A DNA stretch of 7,840 bases from Solobacterium sp. (GTDB lineage: Bacteria; Bacillota_I; Bacilli_A; Erysipelotrichales; Erysipelotrichaceae): contig JAEEPV010000362.1 of NCBI GenBank assembly GCA_016284975.1, forward strand, positions 1-7,840, in the 5' to 3' direction. How positions within the stretch are numbered: the stretch's first letter is position 1; the number at the start of each line of letters is the position of its first letter. Below, in pieces: positions 1-5,039 of this stretch. Both the position numbers and the translations under genes were made by a program. The notes below the pieces were generated by a model. That model ran no database searches. It saw nothing but the letters and a program-made list of their open reading frames with translations, and was not told the origin of the DNA.

Positions 1-1
1 G

Positions 2-496
2 GATGAAAACGGCATCGTACAGTTTGACAAGAATTTCCGCTTTTCTGATCTGAATACCGCTGCGCAGTTCCTGCTGCACAGAGGCGGAGATAATACGCAG
101 GCATGGACAAGGGAAAACGGCCAGGTATTTCTTCAAAAGAAAGAACCGGCTGAGATACCAAAGAACCCACGCAGCAGCACACCGGTAAAGAAAGATACCA
201 CCGGACAGAAGCGGCGTCCCAGCCGTGCTTCTTCCAAAGGACGCAAACCGGCAGAAAAAGCAGGGACCAAAGAACAGCCGCAGAAGAAACAGCCTCAGCA
301 GCAAACCCGTTCCAAAAAACAGACACAAAAAACAAAACCGGCAGCTGAGGAAAGCACCGGCAAGGCAGAAGTCCGTACTTATAAAGCAAACAATAAAAAC
401 GAAACGAAACTGAAACCACAGGAATATAAGGCGGAAGAAAAGAAATCAGGTTTCTTCCGAACGCTGTTCGGAAAGAAGACACCGAATCATTCCTGA
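2..496 (+). CDS. C-terminal part of a hypothetical basic protein (5' truncated by window)
   Basis: The frame opens at the window edge and ends at TGA 494-496, giving 164 residues with no start seen. Residues 1-45 look folded: the stretch FRFSDLNTAAQFLLHRG followed by QAWTRENGQVF weakly resembles the pattern of DUF4357/RAMA-type modules (S-x-x-x-AA-x-F...W). This is a visual likeness only. Residues about 50-145 are low complexity and rich in Lys, Gln, Pro, Arg and Ser, probably disordered and able to bind nucleic acid or acidic partners. The end, SGFFRTLFGKKTPNHS, is a short hydrophobic-basic segment. Codon phase is continuous to the stop, and a Lys/Arg-rich reading in another frame (225-413) is a shadow of this tail. 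The gene converges on mutY and overlaps its last 10 bp; no terminator is visible between them. I do not recognise the family. Confidence 0.75.
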   Translation, partial: DENGIVQFDKNFRFSDLNTAAQFLLHRGGDNTQAWTRENGQVFLQKKEPAEIPKNPRSSTPVKKDTTGQKRRPSRASSKGRKPAEKAGTKEQPQKKQPQQQTRSKKQTQKTKPAAEESTGKAEVRTYKANNKNETKLKPQEYKAEEKKSGFFRTLFGKKTPNHS

Positions 497-1572
497 AGGG
501 AATACCAGTCTTTGTAGGTATGAAATGCCGAGGGAACTGCAAACTGACGCAGTTCCTTTTTATTCAGCAGTACATATCCCTCCGGAAGTGCCTGATCGAT
601 GTTATCGGTCAGAATCTCATAAGCTTTCATATGCCACTCGATATGCGAAAAGATATGACGGGAATCCGGCAGTTTTTTAATGTGAACAGGAGAAAGGCCC
701 AGTTCCCGGACGGCATCCAAGGCTTCTTTTCGGGACAGATATCCCTCATACCCGGGAAATTCATATAAACCTGCAAGCAGACCTTTATCGGGTCTTTTGT
801 GCAGCAGGAAACGGGAGCCGTCAAGAATTACCAAAATGGTACGCTGCTGTATTGTGCGTTCTTTCAGAGCACTGCGGTATGGAATCTGATCCGTTTTCTG
901 ATGAAGGTATGCTTTGCAGGTATGGCTCCATGGGCATTCTGTACATCTGGGCTGCCCGTTTGGAACACAGATGATCGCTCCAAGTTCCATAAGTGCCTGA
1001 TTCAGCAGGGAAGAAAGACTCGGGAACTCCTTCATCATTTCATCCGAACAGGCATCATAAAACTGCTGAATGGAAGCAGTGACCTCGGCTTTGACAGCAG
1101 AATCACGGATATCCCGTTCCTCTTCAAAATAACGTGCGATAACCCGCAATACGTTTCCATCAACTGCAGGTACCGGCTGACGATAGGCAATTGACGCAAT
1201 GGCTCCCGCAGTATAAGGACCAATGCCGGGAAGCTTTATGAGTTCTTCAACGGTCTTCGGAAGTACAGCCTCATATGTTTCACAGAGCTTCTGCGCACAT
1301 TTCTTGAGGTTGCGTGCACGACTGTAATAGCCCATTCCTTCCCAGAGTTTCATCAGCCGTTCGTCGCTGCATTTTGCCAGAGCCGGAATATCCGGCAGTT
1401 CACTTCGAAACTGCAGAAAGCGGTCTTTTACAAATTCGACCCGCGTCTGCTGCAGCATAATCTCACTGATCCATACATCGTAGGGATTGCCGGTATCGCG
1501 CCATGGAAGATCTCTTTTGTGCGTCTGGTACCAGGTTATTAAGGAACGTGCCTGAAGAGGTGTGAATATCAT
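487..1572 (-). CDS. mutY: A/G-specific adenine DNA glycosylase MutY
   Basis: MutY removes adenine mispaired with 8-oxoguanine in DNA, the last safeguard of the GO repair system; it is cytoplasmic. The 361 residues are family-typical. Visible landmarks: LPWR (22-25); EIMLQQTRV with catalytic Glu37; helix-hairpin-helix LPGIGPYTAGAIAS (114-127); VDGNVLRV with catalytic Asp138; the [4Fe-4S] cysteines C202, C210, C213 and C219, spaced C-x7-C-x2-C-x5-C, as I recall from clostridial MutY rather than the x6 of E. coli; then a NUDIX-like C-terminal domain (about 245-355) with LLAGLYEFPG and the 8-oxoG-reading loop FSH (308-310) followed by IEW. The ATG at 1572 fits the conserved N-terminus, yet no Shine-Dalgarno precedes it (GATTTC lies directly upstream). 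The promoter placement suggests a leaderless mRNA. It diverges from tRNA-Gly and overlaps the convergent gene by 10 bp. Confidence 0.97.
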   Translation of the reverse strand: MIFTPLQARSLITWYQTHKRDLPWRDTGNPYDVWISEIMLQQTRVEFVKDRFLQFRSELPDIPALAKCSDERLMKLWEGMGYYSRARNLKKCAQKLCETYEAVLPKTVEELIKLPGIGPYTAGAIASIAYRQPVPAVDGNVLRVIARYFEEERDIRDSAVKAEVTASIQQFYDACSDEMMKEFPSLSSLLNQALMELGAIICVPNGQPRCTECPWSHTCKAYLHQKTDQIPYRSALKERTIQQRTILVILDGSRFLLHKRPDKGLLAGLYEFPGYEGYLSRKEALDAVRELGLSPVHIKKLPDSRHIFSHIEWHMKAYEILTDNIDQALPEGYVLLNKKELRQFAVPSAFHTYKDWYSLQE

Positions 1573-1578
1573 GAAATC

Positions 1579-1607
1579 ATTGTAACAGGTTCACAAAAAT
1601 TAAAAAT
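1579..1607 (-). promoter_or_regulatory. mutY promoter, extended -10, apparently leaderless
   Basis: On the minus strand TGTTACAAT (1587-1579) is an extended -10 element, TGn plus TACAAT. Its last base is seven positions before the A of the mutY ATG, so +1 would fall on that A. The -35 region (about 1602-1607) is only T-rich, which an extended -10 can tolerate. Seen in the sequence; promoter activity and leaderless start are inferred. Confidence 0.55.
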
Positions 1608-1618
1608 TAGAGTATTCT
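1590..1618 (+). promoter_or_regulatory. tRNA-Gly promoter
   Basis: TTCACA (1590-1595), a 17-bp spacer, then TATTCT (1613-1618) form a sigma-A-type promoter ending 13 bp before the tRNA. Its -35 box lies next to the TG of the mutY extended -10 on the other strand, so the two polymerases would compete for the same segment. Confidence 0.6.
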
Positions 1619-1631
1619 TTTCATTGCGTAT

Positions 1632-1702
1632 GCGCCGGTAATTCAATGGCAGAATGTCAGCTTCCCAAGCTGAATACGCGGGTCCGATTCCCGTTCGGCG
1701 CT
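1632..1702 (+). tRNA. tRNA-Gly (anticodon CCC)
   Basis: The cloverleaf folds fully in 71 nt: acceptor GCGCCGG (1632-1638) with TCGGCGC (1695-1701), one G-U pair; D arm ATTC/GAAT (1641-1644, 1652-1655) with GG in the loop; anticodon stem TCAGC/GCTGA with loop TTCCCAA, anticodon CCC at 1664-1666, reading GGG; T arm GCGGG/CCCGT with loop TCCGATT (1683-1689). Discriminator is T1702 and CCA is not encoded. The T loop has C where position 55 is almost always T. The stems are intact, so the gene is probably functional. Confidence 0.95.
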
Positions 1703-1707
1703 GCTGG

Positions 1708-1732
1708 AACCTCGTGTGTTGCGAGGTTTTTT
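1708..1732 (+). terminator. Rho-independent terminator of tRNA-Gly
   Basis: Inverted repeat AACCTCG (1708-1714) and CGAGGTT (1722-1728) with a 7-nt loop, running into a T tract to 1732. It starts six bases after the tRNA. Confidence 0.85.
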
Positions 1733-1798
1733 GTTTGTGGAAACGATTCGGATAAGTTTTTCTCTGTTGAAGTTTAAACAATTTGAGATCTTTGGCTG

Positions 1799-1829
1799 AA
1801 AAAAACCGCAGTCTCAGTGAGATTGCGGT
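1799..1829 (-). terminator. Rho-independent terminator of the minus-strand RNA
   Basis: On the minus strand ACCGCAATCTC (1829-1819), loop ACT, and GAGACTGCGGT (1815-1805) make an 11-bp hairpin with one G-U pair, followed by T's down to 1799. On the plus strand the hairpin is preceded by A's and lacks a T tract, so it can only end leftward transcription. No protein gene lies upstream of it on that strand. Confidence 0.88.
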
Positions 1830-2083
1830 CTTATCTGCGCATACATATGATTTGTGCTGTTTCCTATGAACACAGGTATATGTGATTGAGGTAGGGCTGA
1901 TGTCTCTCTGTTATAGGATTTAGGATGTTGAGTACATACTTAGCCTGACTATGTTTTGAGTTTTTACGCTACAGGATAGCTACATGCTGGTCTAAGTGAT
2001 AAATACTGTCTGTTACGCTTTGTCGTTGCTGATTTTGCGAATGACTACTGTCTTTAAAGGATCACTCAGCCTTATATATGCAC
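1799..2083 (-). ncRNA. Putative structured non-coding RNA, about 285 nt, family unidentified
   Basis: Leftward transcription from the promoter at 2117-2090 would begin near 2083. The RNA's two ends then pair: UGUGCAUAUAUA (2084-2073) with UAUGUAUGCGCA (1847-1836), 12 bp including two U-G. Inside, CUGAGUGAU (2069-2061) pairs with AUCACUUAG (2000-1992), 9 bp with one G-U, extended by GG/CC around one bulged A. Smaller candidates are GCUAU/GUAGC (1980-1976, 1972-1968), GGCU/AGCC plus AUGU/ACAU (1945-1934, 1903-1895), and CCUGU/AUAGG (1876-1863). The terminator follows the closing helix after seven bases. It is free-standing rather than a leader, since no gene follows on that strand. I find no signature of RNase P RNA, SRP RNA, tmRNA, 6S or T-box. 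The clostridial raiA-motif RNA is one size-compatible possibility I cannot test by eye. Promoter, helices and terminator are seen; function is unknown. Confidence 0.68.
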
Positions 2084-2089
2084 ATGGAT

Positions 2090-2117
2090 ATTGTAGCACC
2101 TTATAGAACACTGTCGA
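2090..2117 (-). promoter_or_regulatory. Promoter of the minus-strand RNA
   Basis: Minus strand: TCGACA (2117-2112), 16-bp spacer, TGC-TACAAT (2098-2090), a near-consensus extended -10 promoter. Predicted +1 is about 2083, precisely where the closing helix of the RNA begins. It lies back to back with the promoter of the Sel1 gene. Confidence 0.7.
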
Positions 2118-2136
2118 GATAATTGAAGGCAAATAG

Positions 2137-2165
2137 TCAACAAAACACGGAAAAAGTCGTATAAT
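2137..2165 (+). promoter_or_regulatory. Promoter of the Sel1-repeat gene
   Basis: TCAACA (2137-2142), 17-bp spacer, perfect TATAAT (2160-2165). Predicted start near 2172 gives a short leader of about 18 nt that includes GGGAAG (2175-2180), the likely ribosome site, 9 nt before the ATG. Confidence 0.65.
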
Positions 2166-2189
2166 CACGGAAACGGGAAGTGAGTATTC

Positions 2190-2819
2190 ATGGACGAAAA
2201 AGACAAAAACAGTGAATATACCGTATATGAAGACGAAGCGTTTGCGACGATTGGAGAAGCATATTATCGCGGACTAGGGATAAAGCGTGATTTTAATGAG
2301 GCTTTTCGGTTTTATCAGAAAGCCGCAAATATGGGAAATGTTCCGGCTCTGCGCAGGCTGGGATTCTGTTATGAACTTGGTCATGGCACTAAACGGAATC
2401 TTGAAGCAGCTTTGACCTGTTATGAAACAGCCAGCGAGAAGGGTGATGCAATGGCTACACTGAAGCTTGGTGATTTCTATCGTGACGGCTTGAAAAAGCT
2501 GATCATTTCCGACCGCCAGAAAGCAGCTAATTATTATCTTGCGGCACTCCAGCAGGCGAAACAGAATTATGACGTCTGGAATGCGGCGGAGATCTATCTG
2601 CGGGTAGGAGACTGTCTGAGAACCGGCATCGGAATTGATCGGGATATTGAGGCTGCATATGATTTCTATATGGCGGCAGTCAATCTGTTTCTGGAACGGA
2701 TTGATTCGGGTGATACTGAGAGTGAAGAGCTTCTGGAAGAAGCGGAACTTGGTGCCGAAATCTGTGCCAAAGAACTTGGTTATGACAGTACTGTGACCAG
2801 TGAGGGTTTTGAAGCTTAA
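2190..2819 (+). CDS. Sel1-like repeat (tetratricopeptide-type) protein
   Basis: A 209-residue cytoplasmic protein without signal peptide or membrane segment. It is built of Sel1-like repeats, helix-turn-helix units related to TPR that act as protein-binding scaffolds. Repeats can be read at about 18-53 (AYYRGLGIKRDFNEAFRFYQ, then KAANMGN), 54-90 (LGFCYELGHGTKRNLEAALT, then ASEKGD), a looser one at about 91-132 (LGDFYRDG, AANYYLAAL) and another at about 137-170 (VGDCLRTGIGIDRDIEAAYD). The last 40 residues are acidic, rich in Glu and Asp. The ATG at 2190 follows a GGAAG ribosome site and a TATAAT promoter; no earlier in-frame start is supported. It stands alone, between the divergent RNA gene and tRNA-Ser. 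The binding partner cannot be inferred; Sel1 proteins serve in envelope, stress and signalling complexes. Confidence 0.88.
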   Translation: MDEKDKNSEYTVYEDEAFATIGEAYYRGLGIKRDFNEAFRFYQKAANMGNVPALRRLGFCYELGHGTKRNLEAALTCYETASEKGDAMATLKLGDFYRDGLKKLIISDRQKAANYYLAALQQAKQNYDVWNAAEIYLRVGDCLRTGIGIDRDIEAAYDFYMAAVNLFLERIDSGDTESEELLEEAELGAEICAKELGYDSTVTSEGFEA

Positions 2820-2827
2820 AATTCCGC

Positions 2828-2855
2828 TTGTGCTTTCAAAAAGTTATGCTATTAT
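2828..2855 (+). promoter_or_regulatory. tRNA-Ser promoter
   Basis: TTGTGC (2828-2833), 16-bp spacer, TGC-TATTAT (2847-2855), again an extended -10. Predicted start near 2862, about 20 nt before the tRNA. Confidence 0.55.
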
Positions 2856-2882
2856 AAATAGGCCGTTATTTAAGGCGGCACT

Positions 2883-2970
2883 GCAGGAATACTCAAGTGG
2901 TTGAAGAGGCAGGCTTGGAAAGCTTGTAGACCTGTAACAGGGTGCCAGGGTTCAAATCCCTGTTCCTGCG
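2883..2970 (+). tRNA. tRNA-Ser (anticodon GGA)
   Basis: An 88-nt class II tRNA. Acceptor GCAGGAA (2883-2889) pairs with TTCCTGC (2963-2969), discriminator G2970. Anticodon stem CAGGC/GCTTG encloses TTGGAAA with anticodon GGA at 2917-2919 (reads UCC/UCU). A long variable arm follows, and the T arm is CAGGG-TTCAAAT-CCCTG (2946-2962). CCA is not encoded. The antisense reading at 2893-3078 gives the well-known spurious translation of tRNA-Ser and is not a gene. Confidence 0.97.
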
Positions 2971-2978
2971 CTTAAGGA

Positions 2979-3006
2979 AAAGTCGCGTGTGAATGCGGCT
3001 TTTTTT
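2979..3006 (+). terminator. Rho-independent terminator of tRNA-Ser
   Basis: AGTCGC (2981-2986) pairs with GCGGCT (2995-3000), one T-G pair, 8-nt loop, flanked by A's upstream and a T7 tract ending at 3006. It may also end read-through from the Sel1 gene, which has no terminator of its own. Confidence 0.85.
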
Positions 3007-3020
3007 GTTAGTTTGCCTCC

Positions 3021-3057
3021 TTTTTTTCGCCGTCATTTTCACAGACGGAGATAAAAA
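3021..3057. other. Hairpin with T-run and A-run arms, not a terminator in either direction
   Basis: CCGTC (3030-3034) and GACGG (3044-3048) form a stem with a 9-nt loop. The outer arms are a T7 run on the left and an A-rich run on the right, which can pair beyond a small internal loop. Neither strand has a T tract after the stem, so it does not look like a terminator. It sits in the leader region of the phosphatase gene interrupted by the intron. Role unknown. Confidence 0.35.
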
Positions 3058-3132
3058 ATAAAACAGAAAAAGATACAATATTTGATAGAACCATCCTTTA
3101 TAAGAGAATAAAAAAGTGCTGATTCATACTTA

Positions 3133-3146
3133 AAAGGAAACCATAT
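3133..3146 (+). promoter_or_regulatory. Native ribosome site and 5' half of the phosphatase start, cut off by the intron
   Basis: AAAGGA (3133-3138) lies 6 nt before ATG 3145-3147. This is the ribosome site the phosphatase gene would use after intron removal, because the first phosphatase codons resume at 5040. No strong promoter is evident upstream: TTGATA at 3082-3087 lacks a good -10, and TACAAT at 3074-3079 lacks a good -35. Confidence 0.7.
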
Positions 3147-3646
3147 GGCGCGCCAGTTCGGCGCAATCAAAGTAGTTGGGTGTAACTCCCAATCCGGCAA
3201 ACCCTAGCGAGGAGCCGGTATCTAGGCCTTGGGCACGAAGCCGTGAGGTTAGTGTTAAGCGTAGGCAGGAGAGACTCAGAGCCCAAAAGCGAAAGCCTGA
3301 ATCTATTTAGCGTCGTTAGTTCCAATGAAGCGGTGGGCGATACTTTCATATCAGTCGCAGCCAGAACAAGCCATTCGCTATCGCGAGAATGGGGAGGCAC
3401 CGCCGGCGTTTGAAAGATGGGCGAGGAGTTCAAGGTTTGATTGTGTACCTGGGAGATCTCACAGCTTCCTGTTAACAAAGGTATCGCGTACAAGTGCCAT
3501 AAACACAAGGAAGCGAGAAGAACTGTGAGAAGTCCGCTGAGGCCGTAGTAGCCATGAAGTATGTGAAAGCATATGGAGCAAAGGGCCGAAACACAATTAC
3601 GTTTCTTGAAGGGAAACATGTACAGACACTGGAGGTCAGACATTGC

Positions 3647-4930
3647 ATGGCAACAAAACTGCAAGATATAAGAACATTGTCAGAAAAGTATCCTAAGCTT
3701 GAAACGTTGATTCATCTTGTCAACAGTGAAACGCTCAAAGCGGAGCACAGAAGGCAAGAAAAGAACAAGGCAACCGGAGTAGACAGGATGACGAAGGAGG
3801 AATACGGCAAGAATCTGGAGGAGAATATCGAAAACCTGATGAACAGAATGAAGACATTCTCATACAGACCACAGCCGGTCCGGAGGGTAGAAATACCAAA
3901 ACCCAACGGAAAGACAAGACCTCTCGGAATTCCGAGCTACGAAGACAAACTTGTTCAGGGAGTCATGGCGAATATTCTTAACCAAGTATATGAGCCACGA
4001 TTCCTCGACTGTTCATATGGCTTCCGGCCGGGCAGAAAAGCACATGATGCGATCAAGATGGTGAACGATCTGATTATGTTCAAGAAGGTGAATTACATAC
4101 TCGACTGTGACATAAAAGGATTCTTTGACAATGTAGATCACAAATGGCTTATGAAGTTCTTAGAGCACGATATAGCGGATAAGAATTTCCTGAGATATAT
4201 TGCGCGATTTCTGAAAGCCGGGGTCATGGTAGGCAATCATTATGAAGATACAAGTGTCGGAACCCCGCAGGGAGGGCTGATATCTCCTGTGCTGGCGAAT
4301 GTGTACCTGCACTATGTATTGGATCTGTGGTTTGAGAAAGCCATCAAAGAAAGACTCAGAGGAGAAGCATACCTGATAAGATACGCAGACGACTTTGTAA
4401 TCATGTTTGAGTATGAAGACGAAGCCTGCAGAGTTTATGAGGCGCTGAAAAAGAGGCTTGCCAAGTTTGGTCTTGAACTCGCTGAGGACAAGACGAGGAT
4501 CCTGCCGTTTGGCAGGAACAGCAAAACGAAAGATACGTTTGACTTTCTTGGCTTCACGCATGTCAACAGCATAACGCGGGCAGGCAAGTATACAGTTGGA
4601 CATCTCATCAGTAAGAAAAAGAAGAAGCAGTTCAAAGCCAACCTGAAGAAATGGGTAAAAGAAAACAGAAACATCAAGTTCTCTGTATTCATGGCGGCGC
4701 TTAATCGAAAACTGAGAGGAACCAATAACTACTACAGTGTCAGTGGAGCGATACAGGAAGTGAAGAACCTCTACAATCATGCCTTCTGGGTCACTTTGAA
4801 ATGGATGAACAGGAGAAGTCAGCGGCGCAGTTACACAAAAGAGAAATTCACTGAAGTGTGGAACAAGCTGATCAAACAACCATATATCCATGTGAATATA
4901 TGGGGATATGGTGGAGTGGTATACAACTGA
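3647..4930 (+). CDS. Group II intron-encoded reverse transcriptase/maturase, no endonuclease domain
   Basis: The protein binds its own intron RNA, helps it fold and splice, and copies it into DNA during retrohoming. From ATG 3647 it has 427 residues, usual for the endonuclease-less kind. RT motifs: NKATGVDRMT (40-49), IPKPNGKTRPLGIPS (83-97), DCDIKGFFDNVDH (153-165) with catalytic D155, GTPQGGLISP (205-214), and YADD (246-249). Domain X (maturase) spans about 325-415 with LRGTNNYYSVSG and WMNRRSQRRSYT (386-397). It stops at residue 427 without an HNH endonuclease. An in-frame ATG at 3554 would add 31 residues, but it has no ribosome site and those residues lie in structured intron RNA. The chosen ATG has GGAGGT (3631-3636) 10 nt upstream. 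The frame is intact with all catalytic residues, so the element is plausibly active. The stop lies 20 nt before domain V. Confidence 0.95.
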   Translation: MATKLQDIRTLSEKYPKLETLIHLVNSETLKAEHRRQEKNKATGVDRMTKEEYGKNLEENIENLMNRMKTFSYRPQPVRRVEIPKPNGKTRPLGIPSYEDKLVQGVMANILNQVYEPRFLDCSYGFRPGRKAHDAIKMVNDLIMFKKVNYILDCDIKGFFDNVDHKWLMKFLEHDIADKNFLRYIARFLKAGVMVGNHYEDTSVGTPQGGLISPVLANVYLHYVLDLWFEKAIKERLRGEAYLIRYADDFVIMFEYEDEACRVYEALKKRLAKFGLELAEDKTRILPFGRNSKTKDTFDFLGFTHVNSITRAGKYTVGHLISKKKKKQFKANLKKWVKENRNIKFSVFMAALNRKLRGTNNYYSVSGAIQEVKNLYNHAFWVTLKWMNRRSQRRSYTKEKFTEVWNKLIKQPYIHVNIWGYGGVVYN

Positions 4931-4950
4931 CAAGTCGAAGTGATTGTGGG

Positions 4951-4983
4951 GAGCCGTGTGCGGAAAATCTGCATGCACGGTTC
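4951..4983 (+). ncRNA. Group II intron domain V (catalytic hairpin)
   Basis: GAGCCGTGTGCGG (4951-4963) opens a hairpin that closes with GCACGGTTC (4975-4983), tip GAAAA-like. This is the standard domain V with the AGC/GUUC-type base of the metal-binding catalytic core, 20 nt after the maturase stop. Confidence 0.95.
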
Positions 4984-4986
4984 TTA

Positions 4987-5039
4987 GAGGAGTTTATTTC
5001 GATTGTTAAATCATTGGAAGGAGAAATAAATTTACTTAT
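4987..5039 (+). ncRNA. Group II intron domain VI with branch-point A and 3' splice site
   Basis: Three bases after domain V, TTTATTTC (4993-5000) pairs perfectly with GAAATAAA (5023-5030). The stem continues GAG/TTT, then an unpaired A5034, then GAG/CTT, leaving AT (5038-5039) at the 3' end. A5034 is the expected lariat branch point. It has five bases after it rather than the six in LtrB, so the exact 3' end is uncertain by one base. The terminal loop holds AAGGAG (5018-5023), a Shine-Dalgarno-like sequence. Confidence 0.8.
5018..5023 (+). promoter_or_regulatory. Shine-Dalgarno-like AAGGAG inside intron domain VI
   Basis: AAGGAG lies 14 nt upstream of ATG 5038-5040, longer than ideal, and its last base pairs in the domain VI stem. 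It could allow weak translation of the phosphatase from RNA that keeps the intron. The folded domain VI stem between it and the ATG would shorten the effective distance only if ribosomes tolerate the helix. Confidence 0.35.

Larger units (their letters stand above)
1733..2136. other. Protein-gene-free interval; content is the minus-strand RNA unit
   Basis: Between the tRNA-Gly terminator and the Sel1 gene promoter there is no reading frame with a credible start, ribosome site or coding character on either strand. 1733-1798 is plain AT-rich spacer. The rest (1799-2117) is occupied by a leftward promoter, a structured RNA and its terminator, given as separate entries. Confidence 0.7.
3147..5039 (+). 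mobile_element. Group II intron (retroelement), inserted in a start codon
   Basis: A self-splicing, retromobile ribozyme of about 1.9 kb with its maturase gene in domain IV. The 5' end is set by the hairpin GCGCC/GGCGC (3150-3164), which in group II introns starts domain I a few bases from the splice site. The following text (AATCAAAGTAGTTGGGTG, GCGAAAGC at 3289-3296) resembles domain I of LtrB-type introns. The 3' end is set by domain V (4951-4983) and domain VI with bulged A5034, ending in AT at 5039. TATG occurs at both junctions, so a one-base shift (3148-5040) gives the same ligated product. The 5' end reads GGCGCG or GCGCG rather than the consensus GUGYG. The only perfect complement I noticed to the last exon bases CCATAT is ATATGG at 3571-3576, but its position near domain IV makes it doubtful as EBS1. 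It does not lie directly behind a terminator, as IIC introns do. It is oriented with its host gene. Confidence 0.9.

Noticed and set aside
1569..1781. Minus-strand reading frame over tRNA-Gly
   Set aside because: It covers a tRNA, its terminator and both promoters, and has no coding support.
1836..2083. tmRNA on the minus strand
   Set aside because: A GCA-started frame near 2038 ends in codons for PVA before UAA and UAGUC stands just upstream, tag-like at first sight. But there is no tRNA-like end, no T arm, no alanine acceptor stem and no 3' CCA, so the likeness is taken as chance.
3021..3057. Hairpin as an insertion target for a IIC-type intron or as a terminator
   Set aside because: The intron starts about 90 bp downstream, and neither strand has a T tract after the stem.
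2893..3078. Minus-strand reading frame over tRNA-Ser
   Set aside because: It is the familiar spurious antisense translation of tRNA-Ser with NRDLNPG-type residues.
3116..3120. GTGCT as the intron 5' end
   Set aside because: It would put the phosphatase ribosome site inside the intron and leave about 30 nt before the domain I hairpin; the 3147 boundary restores RBS and start codon.
3142..3154. CATATG directly followed by GGCGCGCC, like a joined NdeI/AscI cloning site
   Set aside because: The bases belong to the natural start codon and to the first domain I hairpin, and intron sequence continues without any vector-like segment.
3554..3646. Longer N-terminus for the intron maturase starting at ATG 3554
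   Set aside because: The extra 31 residues have no ribosome site and no RT-family likeness, and they fall in structured intron RNA; ATG 3647 has GGAGGT upstream.
4160..4978. Long minus-strand reading frame opposite the maturase
   Set aside because: It has no start signal, mirrors the well-supported RT gene and crosses domain V; a codon-bias shadow.
4858..5037. 60-codon N-terminal extension of the phosphatase
   Set aside because: It overlaps the maturase end and translates intron domains V and VI; the family N-terminus begins at 5038.
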